Positions 17,175-24,007 of a stretch of 64,000 nucleotides of DNA are shown piece after piece. The stretch comes from Burkholderia sp. BCC1644 (lineage in GTDB: Bacteria > Pseudomonadota > Gammaproteobacteria > Burkholderiales > Burkholderiaceae). The stretch is from assembly GCF_902833225.1 (NCBI RefSeq), contig NZ_CADFEI010000001.1, forward strand, positions 496,001 to 560,000, read 5' to 3'. The position numbers and the translations under genes were made by a program. A model generated the notes under the pieces. The model had not been told where the DNA came from, ran no database searches, and was given only the letters and a program-made list of their open reading frames with translations. Numbering within the stretch: position 1 is the first letter of the stretch; each line of letters opens with the position of its first letter.

Positions 17175-18269
17175 CTACGCCGGCACGGCCGCCTGATACC
17201 GGTCGAGTTCAGCGACCTGCGCATGAATCGCCGGAATCAGGTCGCGCCCGTAAGCCAGCGCATCGTCGAGCGGATCGAACCCGCGAATCAGGAACGTCGA
17301 TACGCCGAGCCGGTAATACGCGCCGAGCGCCCGTGCGACCTGCTCCGGCGTGCCGACCAGCGCGGTCGAATTCCAGCGCGCGCCGGTCAGGTTCGCGACA
17401 CCCATCCACAACCGCTCGTCGAGCACGTCGCCCTGCGCCGCGGCCGCCATCAGCCGCTGCGAGCCCGCATTCTGCGGTGCATGACCGGCGATCGGCTGGC
17501 CGTTCGCGACCCGCGCCGCGCGCACGCGTTCACGGATCGCCTCGGCCTTCTCCCATGCGGCCGCCTCGGTGTCGGCGACGATCGGCCGGAACGACACGCT
17601 GATGCGCGGCGCACGCCCGAACGGCACGGCGGCAGCCCGCACGCGGGCGATCTGCTCGCGCACCGCGTCGAGCGGCTCGCCCCATGTCATGTAGACGTCC
17701 GCATGCTCGCCCGCGACCGCCAGCGCGGCCGGCGACGACCCGCCGAAATAGATCGGCACGTGGGGCCGCTGCGCGCCTTTCACGAGCGGTGATGCGCCGC
17801 GCAGGCGATAGAACGCGCCGTCGTGATCGACCGGCGCATCGGCCGCCCAGATCCGCTTGAGCACGTCGAGATATTCGCCGGTGCGGCGGTAGCGGGCATC
17901 GTGCGGCACGAAATCGCCGTCGCGCTGCAGATCCTCATCGTCGCCGCCCGACACGACGTTCAGCGCGAGCCGGCCGCCGCTGAACACGTCGAGCGTCGCG
18001 ATCTGCCGCGCGGCGGCCGACGGCACGATCACGCCCGGCCGGTGCGCAAGCAGGATGCGGATGCGCTCGGTCGCGGCGGCCGCGAACGACGCGACGATGA
18101 AGCCGTCCGCCGCGTTGCTGAAATGGCCGACCAGGACCTGGTCGAAGCCGGCCGCCTCGTGCGCCTGCGCGAAGCGGCGCACGTAGTCGGGCTGGACGGC
18201 CGCGCCGCCCGGTACGTCGACCTCCGCGCCGGGTGTCGCGGTGATCATGCCGATGATGTCGACTGGCAT
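17175..18269 (-). CDS. LLM-class flavin monooxygenase, alkanesulfonate (SsuD) type
   Basis: A 364-residue FMNH2-dependent monooxygenase of the SsuD branch (HRPGVIVPSAAARQIATLDVFSGGRLALNVVSGGDDEDLQRDGD; HVPIYFGGSSPAALAVAGEHADVYMTWGEPLD). SsuD releases sulfite from alkanesulfonates. The start at 18269 (MPVDIIGMITATPG) is chosen because residues upstream in the longer frame are Arg/Pro-rich and not conserved-looking. It is the second gene of a two-gene operon behind a sulfonate-type binding protein. No flavin reductase, permease or ATPase is adjacent, so partners must be elsewhere. The role in organosulfur use is inferred. Confidence 0.88.
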   Translation of the reverse strand: MPVDIIGMITATPGAEVDVPGGAAVQPDYVRRFAQAHEAAGFDQVLVGHFSNAADGFIVASFAAAATERIRILLAHRPGVIVPSAAARQIATLDVFSGGRLALNVVSGGDDEDLQRDGDFVPHDARYRRTGEYLDVLKRIWAADAPVDHDGAFYRLRGASPLVKGAQRPHVPIYFGGSSPAALAVAGEHADVYMTWGEPLDAVREQIARVRAAAVPFGRAPRISVSFRPIVADTEAAAWEKAEAIRERVRAARVANGQPIAGHAPQNAGSQRLMAAAAQGDVLDERLWMGVANLTGARWNSTALVGTPEQVARALGAYYRLGVSTFLIRGFDPLDDALAYGRDLIPAIHAQVAELDRYQAAVPA

Positions 18270-18330
18270 GGCGGGGTGTCCTCGTGTGACGCGATCGGGA
18301 ATCGGGAGAATCGGGGGAATGGACGCACGG

Positions 18331-19299
18331 TCACTGCGCGGCGGCCGTCTTCTGCGCAGGCACGGCGAATGCGCCCGCATACGAGCGGTCGAGCAGCTTC
18401 GACGTGTCGTACGCGGCCGGAATCACGCCGGCCTTGTGCAGAAAGTCGGCCGTGTTCTGCGCGTCCTTCGCTGCCGTGTCGTCGACCGGGCCGACGCGCT
18501 GCTTCGCGTGGTTGAGCCAGCGGTACGCAACGTCCGGTTCGAGCTTCGCGCGCTTCGCCCACAGGTCCGCATACTCGCGCGGATGGCTGTCGACCCACTG
18601 ACGCGCGGCCACCACGCGCCGCAGGAAATCGGTGATCTCGGCGCGCTTGCCCGACGCGGCCGCCTCGTTCGCGGCGACGAAACTCAGCGCGGGCATCAGC
18701 CCCTGCGCGGTCGTCACGGGCCGCGCGCCCTGCCGCAACGCCAGCGTGCTGACGAACGGCTCCCACAGCGACACGGCGTCGACCGAGCCGTTCGCGAAGG
18801 CGTTGGTCGCATCGATCGGCATCAGGTACGCATACTTGACCGAATCGGCGCGCAAGCCCGCGTGTTCGAGCGCGCGCAGCACGAGTTGCTGACTCCACGC
18901 GCCGCGCCATACGGCGATGGTCTTGCCCTGCAGATCGGCCACGGTGCGCACGGGTGAGTTCTTCGGCACGAGGATCGCGACGCCGTCGAGGCTCTGCCGC
19001 GATACCGCGACGACCTTGACCGGCGCGCCGCGCGCGGCCAGCGTCAGCAGTGCGGAATCGCCGAGGAAGCCGACGTCGATCGCGTTGCCGTTCAGGCTTT
19101 CGGCAACGGGGGCGGCGGCCTGGAAGTGCTTCCACTCGATCGTGTAAGGCAGGTCCTTCAGCACGCCGGACGCCTCCATCGACGCCTGGATGTTGAAGTA
19201 ATTCTGCTCACCGACGCGCAGCGTGACGGTGTCCTTGGCAATGCCCGGCTGCGCGGCAAGCGCCAGCAAGAGCGCCGTGACGATTCGGCTCGACAACAT
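18331..19299 (-). CDS. SsuA-like periplasmic sulfonate/organosulfur binding protein
   Basis: A 322-residue NitT/TauT/SsuA-type solute-binding protein. The signal peptide is MLSSRIVTALLLALAAQPGIA, set by GGGAG upstream of the ATG at 19299. Landmarks are VGEQNYFNIQASMEASGVLKDL, the GNAIDVGFLGDSALL pocket segment, RTVADLQGKTIAVWRGAWSQQLV and NGSVDAVSLWEPFVSTLALRQG. It precedes the SsuD-like monooxygenase by 61 bp. The usual permease and ATPase (SsuC, SsuB) are missing here, so it may work with a transporter encoded elsewhere. Its promoter region holds a 7-bp-arm dyad (19405-19461). Confidence 0.88.
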   Translation of the reverse strand: MLSSRIVTALLLALAAQPGIAKDTVTLRVGEQNYFNIQASMEASGVLKDLPYTIEWKHFQAAAPVAESLNGNAIDVGFLGDSALLTLAARGAPVKVVAVSRQSLDGVAILVPKNSPVRTVADLQGKTIAVWRGAWSQQLVLRALEHAGLRADSVKYAYLMPIDATNAFANGSVDAVSLWEPFVSTLALRQGARPVTTAQGLMPALSFVAANEAAASGKRAEITDFLRRVVAARQWVDSHPREYADLWAKRAKLEPDVAYRWLNHAKQRVGPVDDTAAKDAQNTADFLHKAGVIPAAYDTSKLLDRSYAGAFAVPAQKTAAAQ

Positions 19300-19404
19300 G
19301 ATCTCCCGGAAGGTTGGCAGGCTGCCGCGCGATGGCGGCGCCGCGTGGTCCACCGTGCGCGACGGCCGGCGGACCGGATGGAACCGGTGAAGATACGTCG
19401 ATCG

Positions 19405-19461
19405 GCTTCATGAGACAAACGTAATATTCTGCTATGCAAAGATGCAAATATTTTATGAAGC
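19405..19461. promoter_or_regulatory. Long dyad with tandem ATGCAAA repeats upstream of the sulfonate binding-protein gene
   Basis: GCTTCAT (19405-19411) and ATGAAGC (19455-19461) bracket an AT-rich segment containing two tandem ATGCAAA words (19433-19447). The size and AT content suit a LysR-type regulator site (CysB/SsuR-like proteins control sulfonate genes in Burkholderia). The regulator assignment is inference. Confidence 0.4.
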
Positions 19462-19527
19462 GAGCGCACTCTCACCGTGCTCGCGATCGGCCTCCGCCGT
19501 CTGCCGTTCGAATGATTCCTCGATAGA

Positions 19528-19545
19528 TATTTCGCGCACGAAATA
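19528..19545. promoter_or_regulatory. Operator-like palindrome, copy 1 upstream of the hydrolase/MarR operon
   Basis: TATTTCGCGCACGAAATA has 7-bp perfect inverted arms and a 4-bp centre, about 50 bp before the hydrolase start. Palindromes of this size are typical MarR dimer sites, and a MarR gene is second in the operon, so autoregulation is likely. Confidence 0.6.
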
Positions 19546-19557
19546 AATCACGGACTA

Positions 19558-19575
19558 TATTTCGCATACGAAATA
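19558..19575. promoter_or_regulatory. Operator-like palindrome, copy 2 upstream of the hydrolase/MarR operon
   Basis: TATTTCGCATACGAAATA differs from copy 1 only in the central four bases and lies exactly 30 bp downstream, so both sites face the same side of the helix. It ends ~20 bp before the hydrolase ATG, where bound protein would block transcription or initiation. Confidence 0.6.
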
Positions 19576-19596
19576 ACTACCCGAGCGAGGACGGCC

Positions 19597-20514
19597 ATGA
19601 CCTCCCAACCCATCGAGTTTTCCGCCGCCGACGGCTACACGCTGCACGGCACGCTGTGGTCGCCGGACGCCGCGCCGCGCGCGCTGGTGCTGATCCATCC
19701 GGCGACGGCCGTGCCCGAGCGGCTGTATGCGGGCTTCGCGCGCTTCCTGACCGAACGCGGCTTCGCGGCACTGACCTACAACTATCGCGGCATCGGCGCA
19801 TCGCGGCCTTCGCGCCTAGCCGCGCTGAAGTCGCGCATGCGTGACTGGATGGAACTCGACGTGGGCGCCGCGACCGCATGGGCACGGCACGCGTACGAAG
19901 GGCTGCCGCTGCTGGCCGTCGGCCACAGTGTCGGCGGGCATGCGATCGGGCTGTCCGCCGCCACGCCGCACCTGCGCGCGGCCGTGCTCGTCGCCGCGCA
20001 TGCGGGCAGCACGCGGCTGATCGCGCAGGCGGCCGAACGCCTGAAGGTTCGGCTGATCCTGCGCGTGCTCGGCCCGCTGATGTCCACGCTGCTCGGCTAT
20101 GTACCCGGCAAGCGGCTCGGGCTCGGCGAAGATCTGCCGGCCGGCGTGTTCCGCGAATGGAGCCGCTGGACGACGCTGCCGCACTATTTCTTCGACGATC
20201 CCACGCTCGGCGCGGCCGAGCGCTTCTCGAAACAGCAGCTGCCGATCCTCGCGCTCGGTTTCGACGACGATCCATGGGCGAACCCGGCTGCGATCGGGCT
20301 GCTGGTAAGCTATCTGACCCGCGCGAAGGTCGAACGCCGCCAGATCGATCCGCGCGCGGCGGGCAGCGGCCCGGTCGGGCACATGGGCTTCTTTCGCAGC
20401 CGGCCCGGCACCGTGCTGTGGCCCGACGTGGCCGACTGGCTCGCGCAGGCGCTCGACACGCCACGCAACGCGAGCCGTCCCTCCCTTTCCATTGCAGCCG
20501 GGAACCCAGCTTGA
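19597..20514 (+). CDS. Alpha/beta-fold hydrolase
   Basis: A 305-residue serine hydrolase of unknown substrate. It shows the entry strand DGYTLHGTLWSP, the oxyanion-like IHPATAVP, the YNYRGIGAS strand, and the nucleophile elbow GHSVGGHAIG (Ser of GxSxG). The late acid is probably in LALGFDDDPW and the His in GPVGHMGFF. There is no signal peptide, so it is cytoplasmic. Its TGA overlaps the TTG start of the MarR gene, so enzyme and regulator are co-translated. The operon is preceded by two palindromic operators, which suggests induction by a small molecule the hydrolase may process. Confidence 0.85.
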   Translation: MTSQPIEFSAADGYTLHGTLWSPDAAPRALVLIHPATAVPERLYAGFARFLTERGFAALTYNYRGIGASRPSRLAALKSRMRDWMELDVGAATAWARHAYEGLPLLAVGHSVGGHAIGLSAATPHLRAAVLVAAHAGSTRLIAQAAERLKVRLILRVLGPLMSTLLGYVPGKRLGLGEDLPAGVFREWSRWTTLPHYFFDDPTLGAAERFSKQQLPILALGFDDDPWANPAAIGLLVSYLTRAKVERRQIDPRAAGSGPVGHMGFFRSRPGTVLWPDVADWLAQALDTPRNASRPSLSIAAGNPA

Positions 20515-20942
20515 GCGAAGACCGACGACTGTTTTTCATGTTGAACATCGGCCAGCGGCGCGTGCAGCGCTGGATCGACCGCAAGGCCGAAACCGAGACG
20601 CGTGCGAGCGCCGCGCAGGCCGGCGCGCTGTTCTGTCTCGCCAGGCAGGATGGCGCGCTGATCGGCGAAGTCGGCGCCGCGCTGCAGCTCGCGCCGTCCG
20701 CGATGACAGGGCTCGCCGACCGGATGGCAAAGGCCGGTCTCATCACGCGTCATGCCGATTCGGACGACGGCCGCGCAACACGGCTGTACCTGACCGACGA
20801 GGGCCACGCGGCGCTCAAGCGCGCACGCGTGCTGCTGCGCGAACTGAACGGCAAGCTGTGCGACGGGTTTTCCGACGACGAACTCGATGTCGTCGCGCGC
20901 TGGCTGCACGCGTTGCAGGACCGGTTTCCGGCGGAGCGCTGA
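20511..20942 (+). CDS. MarR family transcriptional regulator
   Basis: A 143-residue winged-helix regulator. The TTG at 20511 overlaps the hydrolase stop (TTGA), and an ATG at 20538 is an alternative. The winged helix is visible as GALIGEVGAALQLAPSAMTGLADRMAKAGLITRHADSDDGRATRLYLTDEG, with the typical DxRxx wing. MarR proteins bind 16-20 bp palindromes and lose affinity when a ligand binds. The paired palindromes at 19528-19575 are the likely targets, and a third similar site lies upstream of the molybdenum hydroxylase operon. Confidence 0.9.
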   Translation: MSEDRRLFFMLNIGQRRVQRWIDRKAETETRASAAQAGALFCLARQDGALIGEVGAALQLAPSAMTGLADRMAKAGLITRHADSDDGRATRLYLTDEGHAALKRARVLLRELNGKLCDGFSDDELDVVARWLHALQDRFPAER

Positions 20943-21397
20943 GCGGCACGTTCCCGCTCCGCAACCGGCTCGCGCCGGCATCAATAGAAAGCGGTCGCGA
21001 TTCGCGTTTTCGAGTCGATTTTCATGTCGCCCCTACGGCAAATTTTGCGTTGCCGACACACGCTGCCGGCAACGCTTTCCGGCTACTGACTGTTACAAAA
21101 AACTGCCTGTCGGGCGGCATTCGAATCGCCTACATTGCAATCCACTTCGACACATTCGTCGCATGCCCGGACTGGCCTTTCCGTCGGGTCGACATCGCAG
21201 GCACACCCGACAAGCAATGAAAATGAAGAGGAGTCTTAACCGACGTGCTGGCGGCTTCCAGCGCACGCGGATTGCGATGACCGAAGCGGCATCCTGAACG
21301 GCACGCGGCGACGGGCGCGGCATGATTCGCCATGCCCCGGCTCGCGTGGCCGTGCCGTGCCGTGCCTTCGCAGCCGCACGTCAACGAGGAGCAGTCC
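20943..21397. other. Intergenic region, promoter area of the Asp-box protein gene
   Basis: No gene is supported. A patch at 21085-21110 (GACTGTTACAAAAAACTG) is the AT-richest and likeliest promoter area. A 26-codon frame at 21217-21297 has no ribosome site and was not called. Confidence 0.45.
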
Positions 21398-22843
21398 ATG
21401 CGACGCACGATCGTGTCCCCTTCGCTTGTCATCCGCCTTTCCGCAGCGATGGCGATGGCCGCCGCTGCGACCGCGCACGCCGAGCCTGTCGTCGTGTCCG
21501 GCCCGAGCCCGTTCGCCGCGTGCACCATCGGCGGCCCCGGCACCAACTACGTGAACGCCGAAGTGGAACCGTGGCTCGCGGTCAACCCGGCGAACCCGAC
21601 GAACATGATCGGCGTGTGGCAGCAGGACCGCTGGTCGAACGGCGGCGCGCACGGGCTCGTCGCCGGCTACACGTTCGACGGCGGTGCGACCTGGGCTCGC
21701 ACGCCGCAGCCGTTCAGCGCATGCGCGCCGGGCGGGCTGAAGTACGAGCGCGCATCCGATCCGTGGGTATCGTTCGGGCCGGACGGCACCGCATATTCGG
21801 TGTCGATCTCGTTCAACCAGTCGAACAACGGCAACGCGGTAGCCGCGTCCGTATCGACCGACGGCGGACAGACGTGGAGCCGTCCCGCCGTGCTGATCGC
21901 GAACGACGAACCGACGACGCAGTTCTTCAACGACAAGGAATCGGTGACGGCAAGCCCCGTGAAGGCCGGCACCGCCTATGCGGTATGGGATCGTCTCGAG
22001 TTGCCGAACGGCAATCCGTACGCGAACCTGCATACGCAGGCGTTTCGCGGGCCGACGCTGTTCTCGAAGACGACCGACGGCGGCAAGACGTGGAGCGCCG
22101 CGAAAGTCATCGTCAACGTCCCGTCGCGCCAGCAGACGATCGGCAACCAGATCGTCGTCGATCCGAAGAGCGGCACGCTCTACGATTTCTTCGACCTGAT
22201 CCAGCCGCCGTTCAGCAAGGCAGCCGGAAAGGTCGCGTTCATCAAGTCGACGGACGACGGCGCGACGTGGACGAAGCCGCAGGTGATCGCGCGGCTGCAG
22301 ACGGTCGGCGTGACCGATCCGAACACCGGCGAACCGGTGCGCACCGGCGACATCATTCCGGAGCCCGCGATCGATCCCGCGTCCGGGCAACTCTACGTGG
22401 TGTGGCAGGACAGCCGCTTCAACGGCGGCAAGTACGACGAGATTGCGGTATCGACGTCGAAGGACGGCGGCGCGACGTGGAGCACGCCGCAGCAGTTGAA
22501 CACGCCGACCGGGCGCCCCGCGTTCAATCCGTCGGTGCGCGTCGACAACACGGGCGCCGTGATGGTCACCTACTACGACTTCCGCGACCTGCAGGCCGGC
22601 AACACGACGACGCTGCCGACCGGCTTCTGGCGCAAGATCTCGCTCGACGGCGGCACGACGTTCGCCACCGAGCGGCGCGTGGGCGGCCCGTTCGACATGA
22701 AGCTCGCGCCCAACGCCGAAGGATTCTTCATCGGCGACTACCAGGGGCTCGACGTGCGCCCGTCGTCGTCGTTCCACCCGTTCTTCATCCAGACCAACGC
22801 GGGCAACCTGACGAACCGCACGGACGTGTTCTTCGCACCGTGA
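21398..22843 (+). CDS. Secreted sialidase-fold protein with six Asp-box repeats
   Basis: A 481-residue exported protein. The signal peptide is VIRLSAAMAMAAAATAHA, and the ATG at 21398 follows GAGGAGCAG. Six Asp-box (BNR) motifs are visible: DGGATWART, DGGQTWSRP, DGGKTWSAA, DDGATWTKP, DGGATWSTP and DGGTTFATE. These mark a beta-propeller as in exo-alpha-sialidases. The classical sialidase RIP arginine motif near the N-terminus is not obvious, so glycosidase activity is uncertain. It could be a lectin-like or other propeller enzyme. It is monocistronic, and a shared hairpin lies between it and the convergent ribH. Confidence 0.85.
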   Translation: MRRTIVSPSLVIRLSAAMAMAAAATAHAEPVVVSGPSPFAACTIGGPGTNYVNAEVEPWLAVNPANPTNMIGVWQQDRWSNGGAHGLVAGYTFDGGATWARTPQPFSACAPGGLKYERASDPWVSFGPDGTAYSVSISFNQSNNGNAVAASVSTDGGQTWSRPAVLIANDEPTTQFFNDKESVTASPVKAGTAYAVWDRLELPNGNPYANLHTQAFRGPTLFSKTTDGGKTWSAAKVIVNVPSRQQTIGNQIVVDPKSGTLYDFFDLIQPPFSKAAGKVAFIKSTDDGATWTKPQVIARLQTVGVTDPNTGEPVRTGDIIPEPAIDPASGQLYVVWQDSRFNGGKYDEIAVSTSKDGGATWSTPQQLNTPTGRPAFNPSVRVDNTGAVMVTYYDFRDLQAGNTTTLPTGFWRKISLDGGTTFATERRVGGPFDMKLAPNAEGFFIGDYQGLDVRPSSSFHPFFIQTNAGNLTNRTDVFFAP

Positions 22844-22862
22844 TGCGACACTGACCGCCACG

Positions 22863-22893
22863 CCGCCGCGCAACACCATTCATCGCGCGGCGG
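22863..22893. terminator. Bidirectional hairpin between the Asp-box gene and ribH
   Basis: CCGCCGCGC (22863-22871) pairs perfectly with GCGCGGCGG (22885-22893) around a 13-nt loop between two convergent genes. No T-run. Confidence 0.5.
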
Positions 22894-22911
22894 CAGGCAC
22901 ACCGCAAGGCG

Positions 22912-23418
22912 TCAGGCAGCCTGCGCAATCGCGGCGGCCACGGGTTCCGCTTTCAGCGCAGCGACCTTGCCGATCGTATCGACGCACGCATGCGCGAGTT
23001 CCGCGCCCTTCACGAGGAAGTGCTCGTGGAAGTACGCGACATGCTCGGCACCGTGGAAATGATGCGGCGTCAGCACCGCCGACAGCACCACCACGCCGGT
23101 TTCGAGCTGCACCTGCATGAGACCGGAGATCACCGCTTGCGCGACGAAGTCATGGCGATAGATGCCGCCGTCGACCACCAGGCCGGCGCACGCGATGGCC
23201 GCGTACTTGCCGGTTTTCGCGAGCAATTTGGCATGCAGCGGAATCTCGAAAGCGCCTGCCACTTCGAAGAAGTCGCAATCCGCCTGGCTCAGGTTCGCAT
23301 TGGCGAGCCCGTCGACGAACGCGTTCCGGCACTGGTCGACGATCTCCTTGTGCCAGCACGACTGGACAAAAGCGATACGCGGCGCAGCGGTTTGGGAGGG
23401 GGAAGCAAGTTGGGTCAT
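22912..23418 (-). CDS. ribH: 6,7-dimethyl-8-ribityllumazine synthase, type II (RibH2)
   Basis: Lumazine synthase condenses 5-amino-6-ribitylaminouracil with 3,4-dihydroxybutanone phosphate in the penultimate riboflavin step. The 168-residue protein has PRIAFVQSCWHKEIVDQCRNAF at the N-terminus, FEVAGAFEIPLHAKLLAKTGKYAAI and the LTPHHFHGAEHVAYF block. The longer N-terminus and PHHFH region resemble the second, type II enzymes of Brucella and Mesorhizobium rather than the housekeeping RibH. It is isolated from other rib genes and sits behind an FMN riboswitch, so it is expressed when flavin is short. AGGACC lies 5 nt before the ATG. Confidence 0.93.
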   Translation of the reverse strand: MTQLASPSQTAAPRIAFVQSCWHKEIVDQCRNAFVDGLANANLSQADCDFFEVAGAFEIPLHAKLLAKTGKYAAIACAGLVVDGGIYRHDFVAQAVISGLMQVQLETGVVVLSAVLTPHHFHGAEHVAYFHEHFLVKGAELAHACVDTIGKVAALKAEPVAAAIAQAA

Positions 23419-23423
23419 CGATA

Positions 23424-23456
23424 GGTCCTGTGTGAGTTGAATGGGCGCACAGGGAC
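23424..23456 (-). promoter_or_regulatory. Ribosome-site hairpin in the ribH leader
   Basis: On the minus strand CCTGTG (23453-23448) can pair with CACAGG (23432-23427), which overlaps the AGGACC ribosome site of ribH. Closing this stem would hide the site. It is a plausible translational expression platform for the riboswitch just upstream. Confidence 0.45.
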
Positions 23457-23489
23457 AAGCCGCGTACCTTGCGTACGCAACGAACCCCG

Positions 23490-23641
23490 CTCTCTCTCAT
23501 CCGGACTTTAACCGTCGGCCCCGGAATCAAACCGGGTCTGCTGACCTTGCCGTGCACATGCGTGCCGGCAAGCGCTCGCGGGCTACGCGCAATCGCGCGA
23601 TTACCGCCGGTGGGGAATTTCACCCCGCCCTGAGAACGTTC
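23490..23641 (-). ncRNA. FMN riboswitch (RFN element) upstream of ribH
   Basis: Read on the minus strand, the element opens with TTCTCAGGGCGGGGTGAAA, continues with CCCCACCGGCGGTAA, AGCCCGCGAGCG, GGTCAGCAGACCCGG, TCCGGGGCCGACGG and closes with TTAAAGTCCGGATGAGAGAG. These are the conserved blocks of the six-helix RFN aptamer, in order and spacing. FMN binding represses the downstream flavin gene. The distance to the ribH ATG is ~70 nt, where a stem covering the ribosome site is possible. Confidence 0.95.
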
Positions 23642-23825
23642 GCGGCACATTGGCCGCGGCGGAAATCTATCACAGTCTCGTCGTGCCGGTCTTCTACTGT
23701 CCGCTCGCCTCGTGCGCCCGACGCGCTCCCCCGGTCCGGCTCCCGTGATCGGCCCTCCGCTCCAACCGCACTTTTCACCGATCCGACAGAAACCCGACGG
23801 GAACCTGCCAGCCGGCTTGGAATTT

Positions 23826-23848
23826 GAAATGATATAACATATCATTTC
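23826..23848. promoter_or_regulatory. Zur box upstream of the zinc TonB receptor gene
   Basis: Perfect inverted arms GAAATGATAT (23826-23835) and ATATCATTTC (23839-23848) flank AAC. A T/A pair extends the dyad to 25 bp. This closely matches the proteobacterial Zur consensus (GAAATGTTATA and its complement). It lies ~160 bp before the TonB receptor start and contains a TATAAC -10-like word. Zur with zinc would repress the receptor. Confidence 0.8.
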
Positions 23849-24007
23849 AGGTGCTCGTCCGCCTGACGCCGTTCCACTGTGGGTGGCCAAGCCTCGCCGA
23901 GCCATGTTCCATCGGGTCACTGCGCGTCATTGACGCAACAATATATCGTATCCAGCGGTGACCCGCATCGCTCGTTATCCGATCCGATTCCAACCGATTC
24001 ACCGACC

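Noticed and set aside
21217..21297. Possible 26-residue peptide (MKMKRSLNRRAGG...) upstream of the Asp-box gene
   Set aside because: No ribosome site before the ATG and no sign of conservation can be seen. Left as intergenic.
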